DNA from: Plasmopara viticola
Taxonomy: Eukaryota; Oomycota; Peronosporomycetes; Peronosporales; Peronosporaceae
NCBI GenBank assembly: GCA_001695595.3
Contig: MBPM02000020.1
Coordinates: forward strand, 186,001-250,000
DNA: 64,000 nt
Direction: 5' to 3'
A model generated the notes under the pieces. It had not been told where the DNA came from and searched no databases. It was given only the letters and a program-made list of their open reading frames with translations. The position numbers and the translations under genes are program-made. Below are positions 42,860 through 51,520 of the stretch, one piece after another. Numbering within the stretch: the first letter of the stretch is position 1; the number at the start of each line of letters is the position of its first letter.

Positions 42860-43694
42860 ATCGACGCAAAAGAGCCAAGACTAAACATTGATCTACACCT
42901 TTGAAGCGTTGTGTTGCTATACGGTCACAGATACGCCTTGTCTATCAATCTAGACATGCACGGACGCACTCGAGCCGCAACTAAGCGTATAAACATTCTT
43001 CCATATCGCCGAGCACTGTACGGCCAAAGATGCGTCGTATCTCTCAATCAAAACATGCACGGATGCAACCGAGCCTCAACTTAGCGAATAATCACGCTTT
43101 GAAGTGCCGAGACGCTGGACGGCCACAGATACACCTTTTTATTTTATCACCACTCAAACAGACGCAATAAAGCCATAATTAATCATTTATTCACACTATG
43201 AAGCATTGAGTTGCTGAACGGTCACATATACGTCTTGTCTATCAATCTAGACATGCACGGACGCAATCGAGCCGGAACAAAGCGTATAATCATTCTTTCA
43301 CAGTTCCGAGGCACTCTACGGCCACAGATGCGTCGTATTTCTCAATTAAGAGATGCACGGACGCTATTGAATCTCAACTTAGCGTAATATCCCTCTTTTG
43401 ATGCGCCATGACGCTGAACGGCCACAGATACATCTTTCCGGTCTTTCTAGACTTTTACCGACGCAATAGAGCCACAACTAAACATTTGTCTCACTTTTAA
43501 AGCGTTAAGTGTCTGTACAGTCACAAACACGTCTTGTCTATCAGCACGGACGCGAACGAGCCGCAACTAAGTGTATAATTATTCGTTAAAAGCGCCGAGA
43601 CGCCGTACGGCCACAACTGCATCGTGTCTCTTAATTAAGAGATGCACGAACGCAATCAAGACCTAACTTAGCGTATCATCACTCTTTTGAAGCA
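42860..43694 (+). repeat. Diverged satellite monomers at the array edge
   Basis: Monomer landmarks are still readable, such as AGCGTATAATCATTC and GGCCACAGATAC. Small indels, shortened monomers (for example TATCAGCACGGACGC at about 43,540) and private substitutions are more frequent than in the core. The satellite stops after CACTCTTTTGAAG at about 43,694 in mid-monomer, where LINE sequence begins. Confidence 0.75.
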
Positions 43695-44341
43695 GCGAGC
43701 CAGTAAGCGTGGCTGAGATGAGTCGAGGCTGGGGTTGAGCGGCGTGTTCAAGTCGCCGAGGACTATGTGCGTCGCATTTTCCTTAAAGTGGTCCACTAGA
43801 AGATGGTTGAAGATCACAGCTTTTTGTGGTCGTCCACTGGCGAGTACACATTGTGGATGTACACAGGTGCACTGACGACCACTATTCGGACGACCAGATA
43901 TTGTCCCGCGACAGTCAGATCGCGAAGCTCCTCGGCCGTATCGAAACCTGGAAAGTCGGAGTGGAGCTCAGTGAGCACTCCACCAGATTGGTGTGTTGAC
44001 TGTGTGGCACTTACCGCATCAGGGTGGCTGACGAATAGCTTGTGCTTAAAACGGACTTAAAGATAACTTTCAAAGGCGCCAAAATAGTGGCAATCGCGGA
44101 GTTTGGTCTCCTGGATGCAAGAAAGACTGTGCTCCTCAAGAAAGTGCTCGATTAGGTGTCCATTTTTCTTGGTCCCATTGGTATTAACGGTCAGCAAGAT
44201 GACTTCTTACCACGAGACCTCGGGCGCGTTCATGCGTGGAGCCACCTTAGCACCTTAGTGCAAGCGGCCCAGTCACAAGCACAGGCTGACCGTCGACTTG
44301 CTGGAGGTGGAGCACATCTGCGTTCTCTGGGAAGCAACGGC
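43695..44341 (-). pseudogene. LINE ORF2 endonuclease-domain fragment
   Basis: On the minus strand this matches the N-terminal part of the LINE ORF2 encoded at 55,400-56,323 by copy 2, a protein with an apurinic/apyrimidinic (EEP-type) endonuclease domain that nicks target DNA. The part corresponding to the HNVYSPVDD segment and the conserved GDLN motif region is present. Small deletions break the frame, for example near 43,825. The fragment ends at the satellite on one side and at the Copia target duplication on the other. Downstream reverse-transcriptase sequence is absent. It cannot make a functional protein. Confidence 0.85.
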
Positions 44342-44623
44342 AGTTGAAGGTGATGCTGTGGCTGTGTGTAATGTGTATGTTTCTGCATGTAGAGGTATTT
44401 CGGTACGATATTGGTAGGGTACCTGTATATGACGTCAAATGATGACAGCATTAGGATGATGTCATATGATGACGTCAGACGATGACGTCAGAAGCTTCTA
44501 GAAGGTTTCAAGGTTAGATGTAGCAGTAGTGCGAACTAAGTCTTAGTAATTCACTTTTGATTTTACCGCTTTGATCAAAAGCCGTCTTCAACTTAATCCT
44601 CTGCATCCAATAGACCTTTAAGA
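44342..44623 (+). repeat. Left LTR of Copia element
   Basis: It begins AGTTGAAGGTGATGCTG (ancestral TGTTAAAGGTGATGCTG, judged from the other LTRs) and ends GACCTTTAAGA, giving short inverted termini TTAAAGGT/ACCTTTAA. It aligns throughout with 48,499-48,766 and with the split LTR at 60,016-61,363. The right LTR lacks about 13 bp of the TGACGTCA-rich stretch present here. Confidence 0.92.
44430..44508 (+). promoter_or_regulatory. LTR regulatory cluster: three CRE-like palindromes plus heat-shock-element array
   Basis: TGACGTCA, the bZIP/CREB-type palindrome, occurs at 44,430-44,437, 44,470-44,477 and 44,483-44,490. It is followed at 44,491-44,508 by GAAGCTTCTAGAAGGTTT, which fits alternating GAA and TTC units spaced by two bases, the heat-shock factor consensus, with the fourth unit decayed. 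The motif order recurs in the right LTR and in the split LTR. In other eukaryotes such motifs in LTR U3 regions give stress-responsive transcription. That role here is inference. Confidence 0.6.
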
Positions 44624-44627
44624 GGTG

Positions 44628-45311
44628 ATGAGCACAGGCACGGACGAGATGCCCAAGTTGGAGCCGTTCGACGGGTCGAACTACGCGCTATGGGCGTTTG
44701 AAGTTGAAGACGTATCTCATCTCCAAGGGACTGTGGGAAGCAGTGTTCAAAAAAGCCAGTGTCACGTCGGCGAAAGAGCAGCAAGCGCACGCGGTGATCG
44801 TGCTTAACCTAGTGAACTCTCAGCTGATGCATGTTATGAATGCTCAAGAAACCTGGGAAGCACTGAAGAGGTTCCACCGAACGCAGGACATGGAGAGCCG
44901 GCTATGCCTCAAGGATAAGTACGCGTCGTTTAAGTACACGACGACGGACATGAGCGCACACATGATGGAGCTGGAGCGACTGGTGCTGCAGATGGAAGCG
45001 CGAATTGCGGGCCAACTGAAGAGGACGTATGTGCGACAATGCTGCGCAGCCTGCCAGAGTCGTACGAGAGCCTGGTGCAGGCATTTCGCATGAGTGTAAC
45101 CCAGTTCAATTTCAGCAATCTCGTAAGCAAGCTCATTGCTGAGGAAGTTCGCAAGAAGGAATCATGCCGCACCGAAAATGAAACGGCGCTGCACGTAAGC
45201 AAGCATCGTGGAAAACACCAGTTTGGAAAGAAGAGTGGCAGTCAGCGCAAGAAGGGAGCGGGTATTCAGTGCTTCAACTGTGGAAAGCGCGGGCACTACG
45301 CACGCGACTGG
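44628..45311 (+). pseudogene. Copia gag (nucleocapsid) region, frameshifted
   Basis: The first ATG after the left LTR is at 44,628 and opens with MSTGTDEMPKLEPFDGSNYA, typical of Copia gag starts. Single-base shifts near 44,700 and near 45,035 move the frame. The body (44,698-45,093) reads as a Copia gag-like (UBN2-type) domain with LISKGLWEAVF and LNLVNSQLMHVM. The third segment contains LPESYESLVQAFRM. A CCHC zinc knuckle, CFNCGKRGHYARD, lies at 45,270-45,311, but its last cysteine is replaced by tryptophan (TGG at 45,309). Gag would form the virus-like particle and bind element RNA. This copy cannot encode it. Confidence 0.88.
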
Positions 45312-45996
45312 TGGGCAAAGGCTAATGACAACAGTGGAAACGGCAGCCGATATGAAGATCACTCGAACGTGGCATTTTGCGCCAGCGAAGGAAGCACAGG
45401 CGACTGCAGGGCCATGGACAGTGGTGCCACAGCACACATGTGCAAGAAGCGCAAAGCTTACACAGAGTACGTGGAGGCAACGACGGCACGGATGGTATCG
45501 AACGTGAAAAGGAGCGCGCAGTTGAAGGCGCTTGGACAAGACACAGTGATGCTGCGAGTCTGGAATGGCACGGGTTGGACAAATGCTCGGCTTGAGAACG
45601 CGCTACACGTACGAGATCTGACAAAGAACTTATTTTTTTTGACTGCGGCAGCAGCGCGTGGGATGAAGGTTGAGATCTCCCACAATAGCTGCGTTGTGAG
45701 TTGAAACGGACGGGCTGTCGCGACTGGATCACGACGTGGCATGCTAATGATGCTGGACGCCGAGCCGAACGCCGAGTGCCATACAGTCCAGAATGAAGCC
45801 GAACTGTGACGGGACCGCTGGCTTGGGCGCGTGTCCTATTCGACAGTCAACAGACTGATAAAGAGTGGCTACATCAATCGCGACTGCGTCGACACGAGGG
45901 CTGTATGCGATGTGTGCGCGAAAGCCAAACAAGTACGAAAACGTTTGAGAGCACCGAAGTGAACTCTTCCGCAAGAGAAACATTCGTGCAGACTGT
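45312..45996 (+). pseudogene. Copia aspartic protease and GAG-pre-integrase region
   Basis: The frame continues from the zinc knuckle into the protease active site AMDSGATAHM (Asp codon at 45,417). Copia protease of this DSGA type cuts the Gag-Pol polyprotein. A TGA at 45,702-45,704 interrupts CVVS*NGRAVATG, where an Arg CGA is expected. A second TGA at 45,807 falls where a Trp is expected before RDRWLGRVSYSTV. The following stretch, to about 45,955, reads as the GAG-pre-integrase zinc domain, ending in VCDVCAKAKQVRKRLRAPK and another stop. All breaks are in a region whose order matches the Copia polyprotein. Confidence 0.85.
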
Positions 45997-47046
45997 TTTG
46001 TGCGCTCGGACGTGCTGAGACCGATCTCGCCGGAGTCTAAGTCGGGATACCGCTACGTTTTGAGTTTCATTGCCATGCGGAGTCGCTTTGCGACGATTTG
46101 CCCGCTGTGCAAGAAGAGCGATGTGCCGGGGGCATTCATGAAATACTATCATGGCATCAAGCTCAAGTGCAGTATTGACGTAAAGGTACTGCGTAGTGAC
46201 AATGGTGGTGATTATCGCAACGCGAAGTTGGAGAAATTCTGCAAGAAAAATGGAATCAAAACAAGAATTTACAGTGCCACACAACCCTGAACAAAATGGC
46301 ATGGCAGAGCGCATGAATCGCACTCTGACCGAGATGACTCGCTGCATGTTAAGTAAGGCCAAGATGAGCAAGGTCTACTGGTTTGAAGCTATGATGATGG
46401 TCGTGGACATTCGTAATTTGATTTCAAACTCATCGAGTCCAAACGCGAGCCCGTTTGAGCTCGTGTTCAAGTGTAAGCCACGCATTCACCATATGCGTGT
46501 CTTTGGCAGCTAGTGCTCTGCACATGTGGTCAAGGCGACACGACGGAAGCTCGACAACTTAGGCGTGCGCTGTCTGATGCTTTGCTACTCGAAGCAGCAC
46601 AAAGCGTATCGACTGCTAGATGCAAGCACCGGTGGGATCGTATTTTTCGCGCAGCGTGACATTTGTGAAACACGCGCCGACGCTGGTAGCGCGCAAACAA
46701 TATGCGCCAAGTGCCAAGGGAAAGTTACCAAACTCTACCAATGGGACCGAGTGTGACTCCAACACACGTTGTACAAGAGATGACCGAACGACCGGGAGGT
46801 GCTGTGCCGACACAATGGTCAAGCACGCCTGGGCGCTACGGCGAGAACGAGTCGCATGTGCGACCGGTGCGTAAAAAGCAAGCGGTAACACGTTACGAGC
46901 AAGAATTTTCAAATATGCGGCGCGGAAAATTCAACCTGGACGACTACGAAGCCGAGTACGAAGCGTTGTACTGCTTTAACGCTGAAGATGACGGCGAGAA
47001 TGCGTCATCTTTTGATCGTGTTCTGCAAAGCAATTACAAAGACTAA
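45997..47046 (+). pseudogene. Copia integrase, frameshifted
   Basis: The core domain reads from about 46,000: SDVLRPISPESKSGYRYVLS carries the first catalytic Asp, and LRSDNGGDY at about 46,190 carries the second. After a frameshift near 46,285, PEQNGMAERMNRTLTEMTRC supplies the catalytic Glu. A TAG at 46,511 interrupts RVFGS*, where Copia proteins usually have Gln. The C-terminal part continues with ATRRKLDNLGVRCLMLCYS and a frame change near 46,700. It ends in a Glu-rich linker and TAA at 47,044-47,046. Integrase joins element cDNA to the host chromosome; this copy is not functional. Confidence 0.88.
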
Positions 47047-47900
47047 TGGCTACGCGCGATCAAAAGTGAGATACAATTACTGGCGAAGCACGAAACGTAG
47101 ACGCTTGTAGATCTACCGAGCGACAAGAAGGCGACTGGGTGCAAGTGGGTCTTCCGCATAAAGCGTGAGCCAAAAGGCGAAGACGTCAATTTCAAAGCGC
47201 GGCTCGTGGTCTAGGGCTTCACTCAGCAACCAGGAGTGGATTATTTTGAGACGTTTGCGCCGGTCGCGCGTAAGAAGTCAATTAATGTAGCATTAGCGCT
47301 TGCGGCTGAACAAGACCTGATGATAGAGAATGTCGATGTCGACACAGCGTTCCTGTATGGCAAAGTCAAGGAGACAATCTACATGGATCAGCCTGACGGC
47401 TTCAAGGATCTGCGGTATCCGAGGAAAAAGCGTTCATTGTGCAGGGCACTTTACGGCACAAAGCAGGCTGCTCGCGAATGGAATAATAGACTCAATGCGC
47501 ACCTTCAAGAGCAAGGATTCAATCGTACAGCGGCCGACCAGTGCGTCTAAGTGAAGCTCGGAGCGTGTATTCAGCATTGTCATCATCCACGTTGATGACT
47601 TGATGCTGTTGCGCGGGTGCAAAAACACATTGAAGCTATCAAGCGCACGCAAGAGCGGATTCAGCATCAAGGAGTTAAGACCGCTCAAGTACTGACTTGG
47701 ATTGAAGTGTAGCGTGACGCGGTAAATAAGACCATCCGCATCGACCAGCGTGCGTACATCAAACGGCTGGCCGAAAAGTATGGCGTCAACAAGTGCAAGG
47801 AGGTACACACACCAGCGAACGAGAGCGAGAAGCTGATCAAACTTCGAGATACCGACGTATCTGTGCCAAAGTAGCCATACCGTGAGCTTGTTGGCACACT
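47047..47900 (+). pseudogene. Copia reverse transcriptase, interrupted by stops
   Basis: After a TAG at 47,098 the sequence reads TLVDLPSDKKATGCKWVFRI, the classical start of the Copia RVT_2 domain. Then RLVV*GFTQQPGVDYFETFA has an internal TAG at 47,212 in place of Gln. The stretch 47,236-47,550 is open and holds NVDVDTAFLYGKVKETIYM with a catalytic Asp, and LCRALYGTKQAAREWNNRL. The second catalytic motif is HVDDLMLL at about 47,590. Further TAG codons occur at 47,710 and 47,872. The domain would copy element RNA to cDNA. Several of the stops are one transition away from the expected codon. Confidence 0.9.
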
Positions 47901-48440
47901 GATGTATGTTGCAACGTGCCTCGACCGGACATTGCCCACGCAGTGGGCGAAGTGGCCAAGTACTGCGAGCGCCATGGAATGCAATATTATATCGCGGCCA
48001 AACGTATACTGAAGTACTTGAGGACGACTGCAGACTACAGTATTGTGTTAAGCGGAAAAAACAAGAGAGCTACAGGGCTATGCAAATGCATCATGGGCGA
48101 TTTAGACTCACGTCGCTCGACGACAAGCTATGCTTTCTTCATCAATGGCAGCGTGGTGTCATGTAAGCCAAAACGACAACCTACTGCGGCGACATCAAGC
48201 ACCGAGGCGGAGTATATGGCCTTATACTCAGCGACCCAAGAGGCAGTGTGGCTGCGTCTGCTCATAAGTGATATGGGTTGTACATTGGAAGGGCCTACGA
48301 TGATCTATCAAGACAATTAAGGCTGCATCGCGTTAGCAAAGAGCCCAATCTTTCACGCGCGAACCAAGCACATTGAGAGTACAAGCCGACAGATGAGATG
48401 GGCTGACGAAATCGTTTGGTCGAGTCAAGCATAAAAGCGT
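47901..48440 (+). pseudogene. Copia RNase H region
   Basis: The frame from about 47,916 reads RPDIAHAVGEVAKYC, then ILKYLRTTADYSIVLSG, then STEAEYMALYSATQEAVWLR, all typical of the Copia C-terminal RNase H, which removes RNA from the RNA/DNA hybrid. The fingerprint DNQGCIAL is broken to DN*GCIALAKSP by a TAA at 48,318-48,320. HARTKHIE follows, then decay to the purine-rich tract and right LTR. The last Gln of the motif is again replaced by a stop explainable by one C-to-T change. Confidence 0.88.
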
Positions 48441-48498
48441 CGTCTTTGATCTCTGCTTTGCCGCGTAAAGTGGCCGAACACACACGCACAGGAAGAGT

Positions 48499-48766
48499 TT
48501 TTAAAGGTGATGCTATGGCTGTGTCTAATGTGTATGTTTCTACATGTAAAGGTATTTCGGTAAGATACCGGTAGGGTACCTTATCTGACGTCAAATGATG
48601 ACAGCACTAGGATGACGTCAGGCGATGACGTCCGAAGTTTCTAGAAGGTTCCAATCTTAGATGCAGCAGTAGTGCGAACTAAGTCTAATTAATTTACTTT
48701 TGATTTTACCTTTTCGATCAAAAGCCGTCTTCAACTTAATCCTCTGCGTCCAATCGACCTTTAAGA
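48499..48766 (+). repeat. Right LTR of Copia element
   Basis: It starts TTTTAAAGGTGATGCTATGG and ends CGACCTTTAAGA, next to the ATGGC target duplication. It carries TGACGTCA at 48,586-48,593 and 48,613-48,620, a one-base-decayed copy at 48,626-48,633, and a four-unit GAA/TTC heat-shock-type array at 48,634-48,651 (GAAGTTTCTAGAAGGTTC). About 13 bp are deleted relative to the left LTR. Confidence 0.92.
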
Positions 48767-48824
48767 ATGGCCACAGTCAAGAAGGTACTCGAGGTATTCG
48801 AGTTTATTTCCTTGCCACTGGAGA

Positions 48825-51034
48825 GACAGCGCCCTAGTCGCACGCACAATGGTTGATGTGTCTGGGTTGTATCACCACCGAGCAACGCATCGGAACACAC
48901 TGCGTCTTAAATACCTTGATGCCGAGACACTTGGCCCACTTGCGAGCGAACGTGTTAGTGAAACCGGCCGCGCTCAAGATGCGGTTTTTCATGTGAAGCT
49001 GGGCCAGCTCAGTGATGATGGGGTTTAGCTCACGCATTTCACGCAAGAGCGCAGCATTTAACGCCATGGGAGTATTAACGGACCCCATGAGCGTCAGCGT
49101 GTCGGGGTTGTTCGTCGTGTGGAGCGACTTGCGGAGGCCACCCACCATGACAGCGGCCAAGCGATCCGGGAGCAGCTGGAGATCAGCTAACTCCTCAGCA
49201 GCCTCCATCTTGCTGACGAGCTCTTGGATCGAAGTCGGCTCTTTGTTTCCACCACGCTGGTGTGGTGCTTGCTCAGAAAGTGACTGGCTTCTTTGCTGTC
49301 AGTCAGGTTGCGCGGCGCCTGCACCTTGCGTGGCACAATTTGAAGCCGTGGGATCTCAACCTCATCGAGCGTCGCTGGGCAGCAGTCGAACTCGACCTCA
49401 ACATTGCTGAGCACGTCGAAATAGTTGCTTGTCGTGACGCCGGTGAGAGCTTTCGGACGAGATTTCCATCAGCACGAGAACGTTTGCCTTTGCGTTTGCC
49501 ACCGGCCCTGGGCACCAACTCTAATTGGGCGGCCGGTGGTGGTGGGAGCAAGAGCAACAGAGACGGTGTCGGGCTGCTTGGTGGCGACACGACTTGGGAG
49601 CCTGCAGTGCTTAGGGAAAGCTCACTGGGCTCTAGGTTATCAGTCGGTGCTGCAACGATAGCAGTGGTCGCGGCAGACTCTTCACGGATCGATCGCTGGA
49701 GCGACGTTTCCTGCACGCCGCGACGTACCACGGCAGCATACGATGGCTGCGACGGGTATTTATCTAGCCTGCTTTGGCTAGTGTTGGAGGATGGACCACC
49801 GTCTCCAGCTAAGTCGAGCGCGTGGATCGAGCGTTGACCGAACGACATGCGTTGGGTTGGAAACGGAGCGTTCTTCGTGTGTACTGGGTAAATGTGTCCA
49901 GCAAAAACGAGCTGGTCGCACACAGTACCACTTATCACGAGCTCCGGAGGGCAATGGCTAGAGCGGAAGTACACACGCCAAGTGGCGGTAGTGATCACCG
50001 CGTCCAGATTCACCGTCGGGAAACGTGCCGTAGATCGGCTGCGCCCCGAGCTCGAAGAAGCGTTTCAACATGAGAGCAGGATTGAAGTCGCTGTCGACAC
50101 TTGACACATCAATAAAGAAGCTTCGGCAAGGATGTCAAACCCGCCAGTACCTGCCTCCGAGGATCTTGACTTCCTGGCCAGCAAGGCTCTGGCAGGCTTC
50201 TTTCGTCTTCACCTTGACGCGGGTGTTGCCGCCGGGAGCTTTGGTCAGCTGACCTAGATGCTGCTGGTCGATCTGCTGTTGTACGACAGGGTTGTCCTGG
50301 TCCTTGAGCAACGACGCGACGGTTTTGCTTGGTGCAGTGCGCAGGAAGGCGTGTCCAGTCTCGATGACCATTACATAGCGTGCACGAGGCAGCGCGTGTG
50401 GACGAGCTCGGTCAATCGAGGCGGCGAGTTGGCTCCAGCTGCCTACGGAATCATATTGAGCATCAATGGTTTCGATGTCCATCGCCTTGAGGCGGGGCAT
50501 CTCGACACGCGGCGGGGCGGGTGCCTCAATGTTGTCGCGGCGGATCTCCGCACAACGTTGAAGCAGGGCACGAAGCGTTGGCGTGCGAGTGGGTGCACTT
50601 GCAGTCATACGCGTGCGAGTTGCTGCGGTTTGCGGGGGAGCACTGGCGTCAGTTGGTGACGTATATTGGCGTGTGTCACTGTTGGGCTGCACACCTTCCA
50701 CAGAATCTTGCGAAGCAGGTGGCTTGTGTGTAGGCGGGACACGCAGCTGCACGACCATGCCATCACTTGATTCGTGTGAGTCTTGCGACACAGAACCAGC
50801 GTTACTGCCCTGGTCCGTGCATAAACACGAAGCTTCGATGGAATCGTGAATCCCACCGGCATCTGGGTTGTTGGGTACGGACCCAACTGAACTGTTTCTT
50901 GGTAGGGTTGTGGAGCCTTCTAAAGGCGATGGGTCGTGGGTACGTGCGAGGGAGGATGGGCGTGAATCCAACTCACCCATCTCACAATCAGCTTGCGCTG
51001 ACACTAAGAAAGGGCAACTGGCTTCGGTCTCCAT
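48825..51034 (-). pseudogene. LINE ORF1 (copy 1), frameshifted and C-terminally deleted
   Basis: The start is an ATG at 51,034 (METEASCPFLVSAQADCEMG), equivalent to the ATG at 58,913 in copy 2. The protein is open to 50,135, with EVKILGGRYWRV replacing the longer reading of copy 2. It continues in other frames at 49,303-50,013 (contains AVITTATWRVYFRSSHCPPE) and 48,834-49,208. Small deletions, for example near 50,115-50,150, explain the shifts. The C terminus is removed by the deletion of about 186 bp near 48,822. ORF1 proteins of L1-type elements bind element RNA. This copy is dead. Confidence 0.88.
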
Positions 51035-51124
51035 TGTGGAAAAGGCTTGCTTGGGTGCTTGAGAAAAAGGATACGTGGAAACTTGACTTGGTTGACTTGA
51101 GCACGACGAGGCGAATTAAGAAGT

Positions 51125-51140
51125 GACAGCTTGGCCGAGT
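51125..51140 (+). other. 16-nt tRNA-Ser 5' fragment at the LINE copy 1 5' end
   Basis: GACAGCTTGGCCGAGT is identical to the first 16 nt of the tRNA-Ser gene at 59,004. It is preceded by the same GAAGT seen before that gene, and then runs into unrelated sequence (TCAAGTAGTC). It therefore ends inside the A box. The LINE sequence meets it at exactly the same point as LINE copy 2 meets the full tRNA gene. It is not a functional tRNA. Confidence 0.8.
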
Positions 51141-51520
51141 TCAAGTAGTCTGAATTACTTAAAACGACTTACGCTTCTCTATGCCTACGTCGAATAATAA
51201 TATACAATCTACTACCTTTCTACATATTAACTTGAGGTGGTCTTCTAATTGTTTGGTGTGACAAGCACTTTGTTCGGCCGGATAGAACTGATTGATTTAA
51301 ATTCACAAGCTTGCGCCGGGACCAGTATATCTGCTGGTTTCGCGGATATCCACTTGGACGTGATTTTTAACCTACCTAGCAAAGTATTGACCTTCCATGT
51401 ACAGTTCAAAGCCTTGTCCGTCGTTGCGAGAGGCGAAGCCGGTATTTCAGCTCTAGGTCTGATGCAGACACGCCGGCTTAGCGCGGTCAACCGCTATCTC
51501 CACAACAGAATTCGGGCTCG

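Larger units (their letters stand above)
1..43694 (+). repeat. Satellite array: ~100-bp monomers in a trimeric ~299-bp higher-order repeat
   Basis: The whole stretch is tandem, head-to-tail and in one orientation. Each monomer of about 100 bp carries the same landmarks in order: AGACATGCACGGACGCAAT, then AGCGTATAAT, then TCTTTTGAAG or TCTTCCATAG, then a GCACGGCCACAGATACGTC box. Three types alternate. Type A has CTTCCATAGCGCC and GATGCGTTCTGTCTCTCA. Type B has TTTTGAAGTACCAAGACGC and CGTCCTTTCTATCTTTC. Type C has ACTCGAACCGACGCAATAG, CACACTTTTGAAGCGTTGAG and CGTCTTGGCTATCAATC. ABC together is 298-300 bp; for example the opening TGTAGACATGCACGGATGC recurs at position 300. This is non-coding satellite DNA. 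No telomere-type, rDNA or CRISPR structure is seen. A centromeric, pericentromeric or subtelomeric location is inferred. Confidence 0.97.
44342..48766 (+). mobile_element. Copia (Ty1) LTR retrotransposon, full length but inactivated
   Basis: A 4.4-kb element has direct LTRs (44,342-44,623 and 48,499-48,766) and gag, protease, integrase, reverse transcriptase and RNase H regions in Copia order. It is flanked by a 5-bp target duplication, ACGGC at 44,337-44,341 and ATGGC at 48,767-48,771, one base diverged. The uninterrupted target is visible in LINE copy 2 near 56,410. A purine-rich tract (CAGGAAGAG) precedes the right LTR. The coding region has many stops and frameshifts, and by eye the two LTRs differ at about 25-30 positions, so the insertion is old. 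No convincing primer-binding site was identified after the left LTR. Confidence 0.93.
43695..51124 (-). mobile_element. L1-like LINE copy 1, 3'-truncated, split by a nested Copia element
   Basis: The two outer parts, 43,695-44,341 and 48,767-51,124, align in order and orientation to the second LINE copy (about 55,770-56,410 and 56,410-59,003). The element reads right to left. Its 5' end is near 51,124. Its coding sequence stops inside the ORF2 endonuclease domain, where it meets the satellite, so the reverse transcriptase and the 3' end are missing. LINEs normally lose the 5' end, so this break is probably a later rearrangement. A deletion of about 186 bp relative to copy 2 lies at about 48,822. 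The Copia insertion at 44,342-48,766 post-dates the LINE. Confidence 0.9.

Noticed and set aside
1..43694. Many 60-116-codon open frames on both strands in the array, some repeated almost identically
   Set aside because: They follow the satellite period, occur in several frames and both strands, and simply reflect a trimer length close to a multiple of three. No protein motif is seen.
1..43694. Possible CRISPR array, 5S rDNA or protein-repeat gene
   Set aside because: Units are ~100 bp and contiguous with no unique spacers, no rRNA-like sequence is seen, and stop codons interrupt every frame.
1..43694. Recurrent AGCGTATAAT resembling a bacterial -10 box
   Set aside because: It is a conserved satellite landmark in eukaryotic repeat DNA; no paired -35 element or downstream gene.
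45322..45732. Several 70-136-codon minus-strand frames over the Copia element
   Set aside because: They overlap the recognised gag-protease region on the opposite strand and have no motif.
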